64,000 bases of DNA from Bog-473 sp963754445. Its GTDB lineage: Bacteria; Actinomycetota; Acidimicrobiia; Acidimicrobiales; RAAP-2. Location of the stretch: assembly GCA_963754445.1 (NCBI GenBank), contig CAVWFT010000002.1:1798001-1862000 (forward strand), read 5' to 3'. Under the pieces are notes generated by a model. It was not told where the DNA came from, searched no databases, and saw nothing but the letters and a program-made list of their open reading frames with translations. This document shows positions 36,747 through 45,561 of this stretch, in pieces. Position 1 is the stretch's first letter, and every line of letters starts with the position of its first letter. The translations under genes and the position numbers were made by a program.

Positions 36747-38731
36747 TCAGTGCCAGCGACAGGAGGTGCCGCCGCCTCCGGGGCGGCACCGCCACAACCA
36801 GACGCCGCCCACCTGGCGCGGCGGCGTGCCGAGCGCGGCGCGCAGGACCCGCACGGCCACGTCGACGTGGCTCTGGTGGTCGCCCGCCATGACGCTGGTC
36901 ACGCCCAGATGGTGGATCCACTCCCGCAGGAACGACGGGGAGCAGAGCGCCCTCGGCGCGCTCCGCTCGCGTAGACGGTCGTGAGGCAGTTCTCGAGGGG
37001 ATTCTGGTCGCCGAAGACCGTCGCGTTGCCGTGGGGGTCCGGCGCGATCACGTAGCCGCCGAGCATGCGAAAGCGCATGCCGGCATCGGCCTGCCAGAGC
37101 ATGGGCCAGGCCGTCGAGCTCAGGGGGTACGGATAGGTGAGCGCCAGCGAGCCCGCCGGCACGGCGTGCACGGCGGCGGAATTGAAGAAGGCGGGCACGT
37201 CGGCCGGCCGCTGGCCGTAGGGCCAGTTCGGCATGGTCGGGAGCAGGATGCACAGGCCGAGGAGGGCGGCGCCCCACCCGGCCACGCCGTTGGTCGTGCG
37301 GCGGCGGGGCACCGACGACGGCAGCCGCTCCGGTGCGCCGGCGTTGGGGGCCTGTCGTCGCCGCACGGTGTATTGCTCGAGACGCGCCCGCACCTCGGTC
37401 AGGCCCACCGCGAAGAGGACGGCGAGGGAGAACCACAGACCGAGAGCGAAGCGCGAGGGGATGATGTCGCCCACGATGGGCAGGTGGGTCAGCACCACGT
37501 ACGGCCCCGGGACGCCGGTGTCGTGGTTGTCCACCAAGAGACGCGGGCCCAGGGAGAGGGCGAAGCTCGCCACCGCGACGCCGGCGAAGACCCGCACCAG
37601 GGTTCGACGGCGTAGGACGACCACCGTCGCGATGGCGAACACCAGCAGGGGCAGGCCGACGTACTCGGTCACTTCCGAGGCCAACGACGCCCCGAAGCCG
37701 TCCGTGATGGTCCGGGTCCAGCCCGGATCGAGCCACTGGGCCTTTCCGGGCGTGATCAAGCTCAGCAGGTCGGAGCTGAACAAGGCGATCTGGGCCCTCG
37801 ACTGGGGCGGACCGTTGATGCGGTCGGCCCCCGTGAACTGGACCCAGAGCGGGTAGCCGGCGAGGACGACGAAGCCGACGGCGGATGCGGCGAGCGCCTT
37901 GAGGACGTCGGCCCGCCGGGCCAGGACCTCGCGGTGGTGGCGCACGCCGAGGACGATCAGGGCGAGACCGAGCAGGATGGCCGTGATGGCGAGGATCTCC
38001 TCGGAGACGAGGAGCTGCAGCGCGCCCAGCACACCGACGACGGCCCCGCAGGTGAGGGCGGACCACTCCCGGCGCCGCAGCTTGTCCAGCGCCAACACGA
38101 TGAGGGGCGGGATGGCGGCGAAGGCGAAGATGAGGCGCCCCACGCCGGCCTCCTCCACGGCGAAGGCCGAGAAACCGTAGACCAGCCCGCCGATCCAGGC
38201 CGCCGGCCACCAGCCGACCCAGCGGCGCAGCAACACGAACATGGTGCTGGCGGAGAGGGCCAGCGACAACGTGAGCACGATGGCCATCGCGTGCACGACG
38301 CCGACCGTCTCGGTCAGCGGCGCCGCCGCCGCGCCGAGCGCGGGGACCGAGGTGTTCCACATCATGTTGATGCCGCCGGGGCCGTCGAGGTAGTTGGTCA
38401 CGAACACCGAGTGACCGTGCGCCAGGGCGGACGGGGTCCAACGGACCCACCACTCCAGGGCGACCTGGTCCCAGCAGTTGCATCCGTTCAGCTGGGCCGA
38501 CCAGTGGGTCCAGACCGGCCAGAAAGCGAGCCCGGCCAACGGGAGATAGCCGCCGAGGGCGAGGAGCCACGCCGTGAGGGACCGGCTCCGTTCGCCCCGC
38601 GGCCGGCGGTGGGACGCGGGGCGCGGGGCGGCGGCGGTCTCCGCGCTGCCGCCGGCCCCTGCGACCTCGTGGCCGGGGAGCGCCGGGGCGACGACGTCGA
38701 TCGGCGGGGCGGTGAGTTGGTCGGTGGTCAT
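36747..38731 (-). pseudogene. Polytopic membrane protein, GT-C glycosyltransferase-like, with a C-terminal frameshift
   Basis: A ~660-residue protein with a cytoplasmic basic N-terminus, about ten hydrophobic segments and a soluble C-terminal part. An early outside loop with NGCNCWDQ and the GINMMWNTS segment resemble GT-C sugar transferases that use lipid-linked sugars, but I cannot name a family. The first frame from ATG 38731 ends prematurely at 36899 after an Arg-rich stretch. A neighbouring frame continues with a convincing protein end (FLREWIHHLGVTSVMAGD ... GGVWLW) to a stop at 36747. The switch lies between about 36946 and 36975 and fits loss of one base. Real mutation or assembly error cannot be told apart. 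Confidence 0.75.
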
Positions 38732-38832
38732 GGGAATGGATGCGGCCGGCCCGCCGGGCGCCGGGAGAACCGGCCCCTGCCCGGATTTGCCGCGCGCGTG
38801 GTTCTTACTCTGGACCGCCCGGGCACGGCAAC

Positions 38833-38862
38833 GCCCGTCACCACACCGCCCGTCACCACACC
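38833..38862. repeat. 15-bp tandem duplication at the nitroreductase stop
   Basis: GCCCGTCACCACACC occurs twice head to tail (38833-38847, 38848-38862). Each copy holds a TGA on the minus strand, one of them the actual stop of the nitroreductase gene, so the duplication has repeated the gene's end. Confidence 0.9.
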
Positions 38863-39458
38863 GCCCGATGGATGCGTTCCGCCGGCGACGGGCCCGGGCG
38901 CTCGAGGGAGGGTGAGCGATGGTCGTGGTCGTCGGGGCGCCCGAGCGCCACGGCGCAGAAGAGGCGCCAACCCTCGGGCACGCCCAGGCGCTGGGCCAGC
39001 GCGGCCTCGCCCCTGAAGGCCCCCAGGATGCAGGCGCCCAGGCCGGCGTCGACCGCGGCGAGCAGGACGGCCATCACGCCGAAGGCCGCGTCGCCCGTCC
39101 AGTAGGGAACGGGCCAGTGCTCGGGGCCCTGACCCAGGCCCGACGCCGCCTTGTCCGGCTCGCCGTAACGCGCGAGGTAGAGCTCCGCCGAGGCGTAGGC
39201 CAAGAGGACGACCGGAGCTCGCCGCAGCCCCTCCCACCGCGTGCTCTCCTGTCGCCACCGCGCGTCGGTCGTGGTGTCGAAGTACACCGACGTCTGCGCC
39301 GGACCCTCGAGCACCACCCACGCCGTCCCCCTGGTGTTGCCCGCGGTGGGGGACCGGAGGGCGTCGCCGACGATGCGGTCCACCAGTCCGGGGTCGATCG
39401 GCTCGTCGTGGAAGCTGCGGACCATGGCCCGGCGCCGGATGGCCTCGCGGAGCTCCAT
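38853..39458 (-). CDS. Nitroreductase family FMN protein
   Basis: A 201-residue nitroreductase-fold flavoprotein. FMN-contact segments are MELREAIRRRAMVRSFHDEPID at the N-terminus, LRSPTAGNTRG, and the C-terminal GAFRGEAALAQRLGVPEGWRLFCAVALGRP. Members reduce nitro groups, quinones or act as dehydrogenases on NAD(P)H; this subgroup (with the long ARW-containing middle) is poorly characterised. ATG 39458 starts at the conserved MELREAI. The gene is divergent from the rhodanese-ThiF gene with 148 nt between. Its stop codon lies in a small tandem duplication. Confidence 0.85.
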   Translation of the reverse strand: MELREAIRRRAMVRSFHDEPIDPGLVDRIVGDALRSPTAGNTRGTAWVVLEGPAQTSVYFDTTTDARWRQESTRWEGLRRAPVVLLAYASAELYLARYGEPDKAASGLGQGPEHWPVPYWTGDAAFGVMAVLLAAVDAGLGACILGAFRGEAALAQRLGVPEGWRLFCAVALGRPDDHDHRSPSLERPGPSPAERIHRAVW

Positions 39459-39606
39459 GGCAAGAAGTCTTCCACCAGGCGCTTTGGGTCGAACGGATCG
39501 GGCCGTGGGCGGCCTCGCGGCCTTCCGGGAATGTCGACCCCGCTGGTAGTGTTTTACGGTTCGATGCCGGCCGCAGACGCGGCTCGGCGCAACCGGAGGT
39601 TCGAAC

Positions 39607-40770
39607 GTGCCCACTCCCCGAGACCTTCTGAACGAGGCCAAGGCGTCCATACGCGAGGTGGACCAGGCCGACGCGCAAGCCCTGCTCGAGGGGGGTGGCG
39701 TGACCTTCCTCGACGTCCGCGAGCCCGACGAGTACGAGCAGGGTGCCCTGCCCCACGCCGTGCACCTGCCCCGGGGCCACCTCGAGTTCCAGGTCGAGGG
39801 CAAGCTGCCCGACAAGACCGGCCCGATCGTCGTCTACTGCGCCGGCGGCGTGCGCTCGGCCTTCGCGGCCAAGACCATGGGGGACCTCGGGTACACCGAC
39901 GTCCAGTCCCTGGTCGGGGGCTTCAACAGGTGGAAGGACGACGGCCGCCCGTGGGCGGCGCCCCAGACCCTGACGCCGGCCCAGCGCAACCGCTACCAGC
40001 GTCACCTGCTCCTGCCCGAGGTGGGGGAGGTGGGCCAGCTGAAGCTGCTCGACTCCAAGGTGCTCCTGCTCGGGGCGGGCGGGCTCGGGTCGCCCGCCGC
40101 TCTGTACCTGGCGGCGGCCGGTGTCGGCACGCTCGGCATCATCGACATGGACGTGGTCGACGAGTCGAACCTCCAGCGACAGATCCTGCACAACATGGAC
40201 CGGGTGGGCGACCGCAAGGTCGACTCGGCCAAGAAGACGCTGACGGCGCTGAACCCCGACGTGAACGTCGTCACCTACGACGTCCGGCTCGGGGCCGACA
40301 ACATCCTCGACATCATCGACGGCTACGACGCCATCGTCGACGGCACGGACAACTTCCCGACCCGCTACCTCGTCAACGATGCGTCCCTGCGCAAGCGCAT
40401 CCCGGTCATCCACGGCTCCATCTTCCGCTTCGAGGGTCAGGCGACCGTGTTCGACCCCTACAACGGGCCCTGCTACCGCTGCCTGATCCCCGAGCCGCCG
40501 CCGGCCGAGCTGGCGCCGTCGTGCGCCGAGGCCGGAGTGCTCGGCGTGCTGCCGGGCATCATCGGCTCCATCCAGGCCATCGAGACGATCAAGGTTTTGC
40601 TCGGCCTGGGCGACCCGCTCATCGGTCGCCTGCTGGCGTACGACGCCCTGGAAGAATCGTTCCGCACCTTCAAGGTGCGCCGCGATCCGGCCTGCCCGGC
40701 CTGCGGTCCCGACGCCGGCGAGATCGTCATCGCCGAGTACGACGACCTCTGCATGCCGCACAGCCACTGA
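39607..40770 (+). CDS. moeB: Rhodanese-ThiF/MoeB adenylyltransferase (sulphur-carrier activating)
   Basis: A 387-residue E1-like enzyme that adenylates the C-terminus of a ThiS/MoaD-type sulphur carrier. Residues ~20-115 are a rhodanese domain with Cys78 in VVYCAGGVRS; residues ~125-387 are the ThiF/MoeB domain with RYQRHLLLPEVG, the nucleotide motif GAGGLGSPAALYLAAAGVG, DESNLQRQILH, the CYRCL and CPACG zinc pairs, and a Cys in PSCAEAGVLG. MoeZ and MOCS3 carry the rhodanese at the C-terminus; here it is at the N-terminus. GGAGG lies 7 nt before GTG 39607. A strong hairpin follows the stop. No carrier protein gene is adjacent. Confidence 0.92.
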   Translation: MPTPRDLLNEAKASIREVDQADAQALLEGGGVTFLDVREPDEYEQGALPHAVHLPRGHLEFQVEGKLPDKTGPIVVYCAGGVRSAFAAKTMGDLGYTDVQSLVGGFNRWKDDGRPWAAPQTLTPAQRNRYQRHLLLPEVGEVGQLKLLDSKVLLLGAGGLGSPAALYLAAAGVGTLGIIDMDVVDESNLQRQILHNMDRVGDRKVDSAKKTLTALNPDVNVVTYDVRLGADNILDIIDGYDAIVDGTDNFPTRYLVNDASLRKRIPVIHGSIFRFEGQATVFDPYNGPCYRCLIPEPPPAELAPSCAEAGVLGVLPGIIGSIQAIETIKVLLGLGDPLIGRLLAYDALEESFRTFKVRRDPACPACGPDAGEIVIAEYDDLCMPHSH

Positions 40771-40791
40771 GTCACCCCCTCGGTGCACGAG

Positions 40792-40846
40792 GCGCCGTCG
40801 GCCGCCCCTGAGCCCTCGGGCGGTCCGACGGCGCTGTCTTCCTTAG
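40792..40846 (+). terminator. Strong hairpin terminator after the moeB-like gene
   Basis: GCGCCGTCGG-CCGCCC (40792-40807) pairs with GGGCGG-CCGACGGCGC (40818-40834) with one bulged T, a 16-bp stem around a 10-nt loop, 21 nt after the stop. It is followed by the pyrimidine-rich TGTCTTCCTT, a plausible termination tail for a GC-rich genome. Confidence 0.7.
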
Positions 40847-40866
40847 GCTGTCTTCCTTAGGCTGTC
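40833..40866. repeat. 14-bp tandem repeat behind the terminator
   Basis: GCTGTCTTCCTTAG occurs twice in tandem (40833-40846 and 40847-40860), followed by a partial copy GCTGTC to 40866. The unit contains the pyrimidine tail of the terminator hairpin, so the tail has been duplicated. The rest of the 210-nt gap to the capA-like gene shows nothing else. Confidence 0.9.
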
Positions 40867-40980
40867 GCCACGTCCCCCCCCGACCTCCTCACTCGTCCCG
40901 CGCCCGAGCCGGCTGCGCCGCCGCGCCCCGCAGAGCTCCCGCTCCCCGGGCTCACGTCCCGCCGGGTCAGGCGGAATCGG

Positions 40981-42180
40981 ATGATCTGGTTGGCGGGACT
41001 GCTCGCCGTGGCCCTGGCCCTCGTGCTCCTGGGCACCCGCGGCCACGGGAACCCGACGGCGGCCGGGGCGAATCGGGGCGGGCCCGCCCCCCGTCACCAC
41101 ACGCCGCCGCCCACGCGGGGCAATCCGCGCCTCGACCCCGATTGGCAGGGTGACGGCCAGGCCGTCACGTTCGCCTTCGGTGGCGACGTCCATTTCCCGC
41201 CGGGCACCAACCTCGGCGACCGGCTGGCGGCTGACCCCGCGGACGCGTTGGGCCCGACCGTGCCCCAGCTGCTGTCCGGTGCGGATCTGTCGATGGTGAA
41301 CTACGAGTCCGCGTTGACCGACGGCACCTGCCCCGCACCCCAGCCCAAGCAGTACGTCTTCTACGCACCACCGACGGTGGTCCAGGCGTTCAGGGGTGCA
41401 GGCGTCACGCTCATCACGGAAGCCAACAACCATGGCGAGGACTGCGGGCAGCCCGGACTCCAGACGGCGTTGAGCACGCGGAGCCAGACCGGCTACCCGA
41501 TCCAGGGCATCGGGCAGAACATGGACCAGGCCTTCACGCCGTACACGACCACCATCCACGGCCAGCACATCGCGATCATCGCGGCGACCCAGGTCATCGA
41601 CTCGGACCTGCAGACGGCCTGGACCGCCACGGCGACCCAGCCGGGCCTGGCCTCGGCCTACGACGTGAACGAACTGGTGGCCGCGGTGGAGGCGGCCCGC
41701 ACGAGCGCCGACACCGTGATCGTCTACCTGCACTGGGGGACCGAACTCGACGCCTGCCCGGACCCGCTCCAAGAGCCGTTGGCCCAGGTGCTCGTCCAGG
41801 CCGGCGCCGACATCATCGTCGGCACCCACGCCCACGTCCTGCTCGGTGGGGGCTATCTCGGATCGGCGTACGTCGACTACGGCCTGGGCAACTTCGCCTT
41901 CTACGACAACACCCCACCGGAGGACGCCAGCGGCTCCCTCGTGATCGCGGCCACCGGGCGGCACATCGACTCGGTCACCTGGCGACCCGCCGTCATCGAG
42001 GACGATCTCCCGCAGCCGCTGTCGGGCGACGCCGCCACCTCGGCCCTGGCGGCGTGGAACGCGGCACGCTCGTGCACCAACGTGACGGCCGCCCCCGGTG
42101 CCGCCGTCGCCAGCACGCAGACCGAGACGTCACCGGCACCGGCCTCGGCGGTGCAGACGCTCTCGACGGATTCGGGCTGA
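40981..42180 (+). CDS. CapA family metallophosphatase-like secreted protein
   Basis: A 399-residue protein anchored by an N-terminal membrane segment (IWLAGLLAVALALVLLG), followed by a Pro/His-rich linker and the CapA/PgsA calcineurin-like domain. Metal-site elements are seen: FGGDVHF, NYESAL, ITEANNHGED, YLHWGTELD and VGTHAHVLLGG, then GNFAFYD. CapA proteins take part in poly-gamma-glutamate or other capsule export, though many homologues have unknown roles. The tail is Ala/Thr/Ser-rich. ATG 40981 puts the membrane segment at the very N-terminus; no better upstream start is seen. Neighbours give no pathway hint. Confidence 0.88.
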   Translation: MIWLAGLLAVALALVLLGTRGHGNPTAAGANRGGPAPRHHTPPPTRGNPRLDPDWQGDGQAVTFAFGGDVHFPPGTNLGDRLAADPADALGPTVPQLLSGADLSMVNYESALTDGTCPAPQPKQYVFYAPPTVVQAFRGAGVTLITEANNHGEDCGQPGLQTALSTRSQTGYPIQGIGQNMDQAFTPYTTTIHGQHIAIIAATQVIDSDLQTAWTATATQPGLASAYDVNELVAAVEAARTSADTVIVYLHWGTELDACPDPLQEPLAQVLVQAGADIIVGTHAHVLLGGGYLGSAYVDYGLGNFAFYDNTPPEDASGSLVIAATGRHIDSVTWRPAVIEDDLPQPLSGDAATSALAAWNAARSCTNVTAAPGAAVASTQTETSPAPASAVQTLSTDSG

Positions 42181-42254
42181 CCCCGCCCCGACGTCGGCAA
42201 GCCTGCCGTCGACACGGGCGGGCGGGCCGGGAGGCCATCCACTAGACAGATGCC

Positions 42255-43100
42255 ATGACGGCCACCGCGCAGACCCCGACCTTCCACGTCCATGGTGTCG
42301 ACCTCGCCTGGGCCGAGCGCGGCAGCGGAACGCCGACCCTGGTGCTGTGCCATGGCTACACCGGCTCGTCGCACGACTGGGCGCTGCAGGTCGATCAGCT
42401 GGCGCAGGGACGCCGGGTCCTCACCTTCGATCATCGCGGGCACGGCGCCTCGACCAAGGTCGGCGCCCTCGAGGGCTACCGCATCACGCAGCTGGCCTCC
42501 GACCTGATCGCCTTTCTGGAGGAACACGGCCAGGGACCCGTCGACCTCCTGGGCCACTCCATGGGTGGGCGTGTCGTGCTCACGATGGTGCTCGAGCGAC
42601 CCGACCTGGTGCGCTCGCTGATCCTGATGGACACGAGCGCCTGGTCGTTCCAGCCGCCGGACGAAGCGATCCGCACCATGGTCCAGGACTTCATCACGGC
42701 CTTCGACCCCGCCGACGGCGTCCCCGCCGAGCTCTCGATCGAGGGGCCCGAGAGCGCGCTGATCGAGGCGGTCGTGCCGCCGGAGTGGCAGCAGGAGAAG
42801 GACGCCATCCTGGCCGGGATGGACGCCTACGCCATCAAGGGACTCGGCCTCGAGCTGTGGGCCGACGCCGATGTCGGACCGGGGTCGCTGCGCAGCCGGC
42901 TGGACCAGATCACCTGTCCGGTCACCGTCATCGTCGGCGAGCACGACCACCCGCTGGTGGACCAGGCGCCGGAACTGGCGGCGGAGGTGGGCGACGGCAC
43001 CCTCGTGGTCATCGACGGGGCGTACCACTCGCCGCAGCTCACCCATCCCGACGCCTGGCGGTCCGCCGTCGAGGCACACCTCGGGCGGGTCGGCCGATGA
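42255..43100 (+). CDS. Alpha/beta hydrolase (serine type)
   Basis: A 281-residue alpha/beta hydrolase with a full catalytic set: oxyanion motif CHGYTGSSHDW, nucleophile Ser in LLGHSMGGRVVL, acidic residue in VGEHDHPLV and His in GAYHSPQL. The cap region between is helical (PPEWQQEKDAILAGMDAYA). It belongs to the large esterase/lipase/C-C hydrolase group; substrate unknown. Its stop overlaps the start of the aldo/keto reductase gene (ATGA), so the two are co-translated and might act on related substrates. Confidence 0.9.
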   Translation: MTATAQTPTFHVHGVDLAWAERGSGTPTLVLCHGYTGSSHDWALQVDQLAQGRRVLTFDHRGHGASTKVGALEGYRITQLASDLIAFLEEHGQGPVDLLGHSMGGRVVLTMVLERPDLVRSLILMDTSAWSFQPPDEAIRTMVQDFITAFDPADGVPAELSIEGPESALIEAVVPPEWQQEKDAILAGMDAYAIKGLGLELWADADVGPGSLRSRLDQITCPVTVIVGEHDHPLVDQAPELAAEVGDGTLVVIDGAYHSPQLTHPDAWRSAVEAHLGRVGR

Positions 43101-44098
43101 ACGACACCCCTCAGGCGACCGACCGCATCGCGTTGGCCGGCACCGACGTCGCCATTCCGCCGATCGGTGTCGGGACATGGGCCTGGGGCGACAAGGGCAC
43201 GTGGGGGATGGGCGGCTACGACCAGTCCCTCACCGAGTCGAGCATCGAGGAGGCCTGGGACGCCAGCATCCGAGAAGGCGTGGTGCTCTTCGACACGGCC
43301 GAGGTCTACGGCGGCGGGGAGAGCGAGCGCATCCTCGGCCGCCTGCTCGCCCGCAACCCGTCCCAGCGATCCGAGGTGGTGATCGCGTCGAAGTTCATGC
43401 CGTCGCCGTGGAAGCTCGACGTGCACCGCTCCCTGCTCGCCGCGGCCCGCAAGTCGGTGGAGCGTCTCGGGGTCGACTGCATCGATCTCTACCAGATCCA
43501 CGGACCGATCTCGCTGCGGTCCCACAGCGCCATGGCCGACGCGCTGGCGGCGGCCCGTACGGAGGGGCTGATCAAGGCGATCGGGGTGTCGAACTACTCG
43601 GTCAAGGAGATGCGCGCGATCGACGAGGCATTGCGCTCCCGAGGCCTGGCCCTGGCCAGCAACCAGATCGAGTTCTCGCTCCTCCGGGCCATGCCGTTGC
43701 GGGTCGGGCTGATCGACGCCTGCCGCCAGCTCGGCGTGGTCCCGCTGGCCTATTCCCCGATCGCCCAGGGCCGGCTCACGGGCAAGTACTCGGCCGCCCA
43801 CCCGCCGCCGGGTGGGCGGACCTTCTCGGCCCACCCCTGGGAGCAAGTCGATCCGATCATCGAGCAGCTGCGCCGGATCGGTGAGGCCCACGACGGCAGG
43901 ACGCCGAGCCAGGTCGCCCTGGCCTGGCTGATCGCCAAGGGGTCCGTTCCCATCCCCGGGGCCAAGAATCGCACCCAGGCCGAACAGAACGCCGGCGCCC
44001 TGGGCTGGCGGATGGCGGACGACGAGGTGGCGGCCCTCGACGCCATCGCGCTCTACGGGAAGCGGGGGATCTCCCAGCGCGTCTGGCAGCACGGCTGA
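43097..44098 (+). CDS. Aldo/keto reductase
   Basis: A 333-residue NADPH-dependent TIM-barrel oxidoreductase. The catalytic Asp and Tyr are in FDTAEVYGGGESE, Lys in ASKFMPSPWK and His in YQIHGPIS; the cofactor-binding C-terminus has IPGAKNRTQAEQNAGAL. The group resembles YajO/Tas-like and plant-type AKRs acting on small carbonyls. ATG 43097 overlaps the preceding hydrolase stop. It ends 21 nt before the ctaG-like gene. Physiological substrate unknown. Confidence 0.93.
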   Translation: MNDTPQATDRIALAGTDVAIPPIGVGTWAWGDKGTWGMGGYDQSLTESSIEEAWDASIREGVVLFDTAEVYGGGESERILGRLLARNPSQRSEVVIASKFMPSPWKLDVHRSLLAAARKSVERLGVDCIDLYQIHGPISLRSHSAMADALAAARTEGLIKAIGVSNYSVKEMRAIDEALRSRGLALASNQIEFSLLRAMPLRVGLIDACRQLGVVPLAYSPIAQGRLTGKYSAAHPPPGGRTFSAHPWEQVDPIIEQLRRIGEAHDGRTPSQVALAWLIAKGSVPIPGAKNRTQAEQNAGALGWRMADDEVAALDAIALYGKRGISQRVWQHG

Positions 44099-44119
44099 CG
44101 ACGGCGTACCGTCGGCAGG

Positions 44120-45094
44120 GTGATCGCCGCGCTGTTCGACGCGCCGCTGCCTCCGCTCGACGGCGGACGGTACCTCTCCACCCAATTCGACTTCGTCCCG
44201 GTGGCGATGATCGTGGGCGCCCTCGTGCTCTACCTCTGGGCGGTCAGGCGCAACAACGCGCTGCACCCTCGCCACCGCTGGTCCAACGGCAAGACGGCGG
44301 CCTGGATCGGCGCTCTCGCCGTCACGTTCATCTCCGTGTGCAGCTTCGTGGGCGTCTACGACGGGGAGCTGTTCTGGGACCACATGGTCCAGCACCTGCT
44401 CCTCATCATGGTGGCGGCGCCGCTCTTCGCCATCGCCTCACCGCTCGAACTGGCCTGGCGCTCGACCACGGGCGCGGCGCACATCGCCGTCACCGAGACG
44501 TTGCGTTCGGCACCGGCGAAGGTGCTGGGCCACCCCATCACCGCCTTCATCCTCTACGCCGTCTTCATCCCGATCTCGCACCTGACGGTCTGGTACAACT
44601 ACACGCTCCAGCACGAGACGGTGCACAACCTCGAGCACCTGGCCTTCCTCGTCGTGGGCTACCTGTTCTGGCGTCAGATCTTCGGGAGCGACCCCAACTG
44701 CTACCGCCTCCACCCGGCCCTGCAGTTCTTCTATCTCTTCATGGCCATCCCGATCGACACGTTCACGGGGCTGTCGCTGGCCAGCGCGACCCAAGAGATG
44801 TTCCCGGCCTATTGCGAGACCTTGCGCACCCTCGGGTGCGCCGGGGTCTCGGTGTCGCACCCCTGGGGCCCCACCTACGTGGTCGACCTCCACGTAGGTG
44901 GCGACATCATGTGGGTGGTGGGCGACACCCTCATGTTGTGGCCCATGATTCCCGTGGCGGTGCGCTGGCTGCACATGGACGAACGCAAGGCGGTCCGGAT
45001 CGACCGCGCACTCGATGCGCAGCTCGCCCTCGAAGGCGATCAGCCCCCCAGGTCCATCAATTCCACCCGCACGCCGTCGGGGTCGGTGCAGTAG
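44120..45094 (+). CDS. ctaG: Cytochrome c oxidase assembly protein, caa3 CtaG family
   Basis: A 324-residue polytopic membrane protein with about seven hydrophobic segments. Family signatures include DHMVQHLLLIMVAAPLFA, SHLTVWYNYTLQHETVHNLEHLAFLVVGYLFW and the metal-binding His residues in those helices. CtaG of this (Bacillus-type) family is needed for copper insertion into or assembly of caa3 cytochrome oxidase. GTG 44120 begins 21 nt after the aldo/keto reductase. Its C-terminal ~18 residues overlap the convergent VOC gene by 55 nt and look like read-through of that gene's antisense; an earlier end would be normal. Confidence 0.9.
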   Translation: MIAALFDAPLPPLDGGRYLSTQFDFVPVAMIVGALVLYLWAVRRNNALHPRHRWSNGKTAAWIGALAVTFISVCSFVGVYDGELFWDHMVQHLLLIMVAAPLFAIASPLELAWRSTTGAAHIAVTETLRSAPAKVLGHPITAFILYAVFIPISHLTVWYNYTLQHETVHNLEHLAFLVVGYLFWRQIFGSDPNCYRLHPALQFFYLFMAIPIDTFTGLSLASATQEMFPAYCETLRTLGCAGVSVSHPWGPTYVVDLHVGGDIMWVVGDTLMLWPMIPVAVRWLHMDERKAVRIDRALDAQLALEGDQPPRSINSTRTPSGSVQ

Positions 45095-45492
45095 AGGAAC
45101 GACAACGGCGTGTCCCCGAACTCGAGGACGGTCCGGCTCGACTCGACCACGGCCCCGCCGAGCGCCACCAGGCGCGCCGCCACCGCCTCGAGGTCGCGCA
45201 CGCGAAAGGACAGGTGAGTCAGACCGAGCTGGGGGACAGGCCGGCGTTCTCGGGATCCGAACGGTTCGGGTTCGTGGAAGGCGAGCAGTTCGATCGCCGT
45301 CTCGCCCCGCCGGATGAACTGCGAGGTCACCGACACCTCGGGCAGATCCATGAGGGCGGCGAATTCCGAGCCGATCTCGTGCGACTCGGCCTTCTCGAAT
45401 CCCAGTCCGTCGCAGTAGAAGCGCAACGATCGGTCGAGATCGCTGACGCAGATGCCGAAATGGGAGAAGGTCGTGCCTGACGTGTCGTCCAC
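45040..45492 (-). CDS. VOC/glyoxalase family protein
   Basis: A 150-residue vicinal-oxygen-chelate protein made of two beta-alpha-beta-beta-beta modules. Likely metal ligands are His in FSHFGICVSDL, Glu in AIELLAF, His in GLTHLSFRV and Glu in VRVELMDLGG. It might be a methylmalonyl-CoA epimerase, since it is divergent from the mutase subunit with only 69 nt between, but it lacks the HPKSTGG signature of that enzyme, so a generic VOC lyase is as likely. GTG 45492 starts just before the first module; a longer frame upstream is antisense to the mutase gene. Confidence 0.82.
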   Translation of the reverse strand: MDDTSGTTFSHFGICVSDLDRSLRFYCDGLGFEKAESHEIGSEFAALMDLPEVSVTSQFIRRGETAIELLAFHEPEPFGSRERRPVPQLGLTHLSFRVRDLEAVAARLVALGGAVVESSRTVLEFGDTPLSFLYCTDPDGVRVELMDLGG

Positions 45493-45561
45493 GGGCCCAG
45501 TTTGCCCCCTCCGCGACCCGGTGGGCCCGAGCACTCCCAAAAGTTCCGTAATCTCGTAGCC

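Noticed and set aside
45040..45492. Calling the VOC protein methylmalonyl-CoA epimerase
   Set aside because: Position next to the mutase is suggestive, but the epimerase signature near the C-terminus is absent, so the call stays generic.
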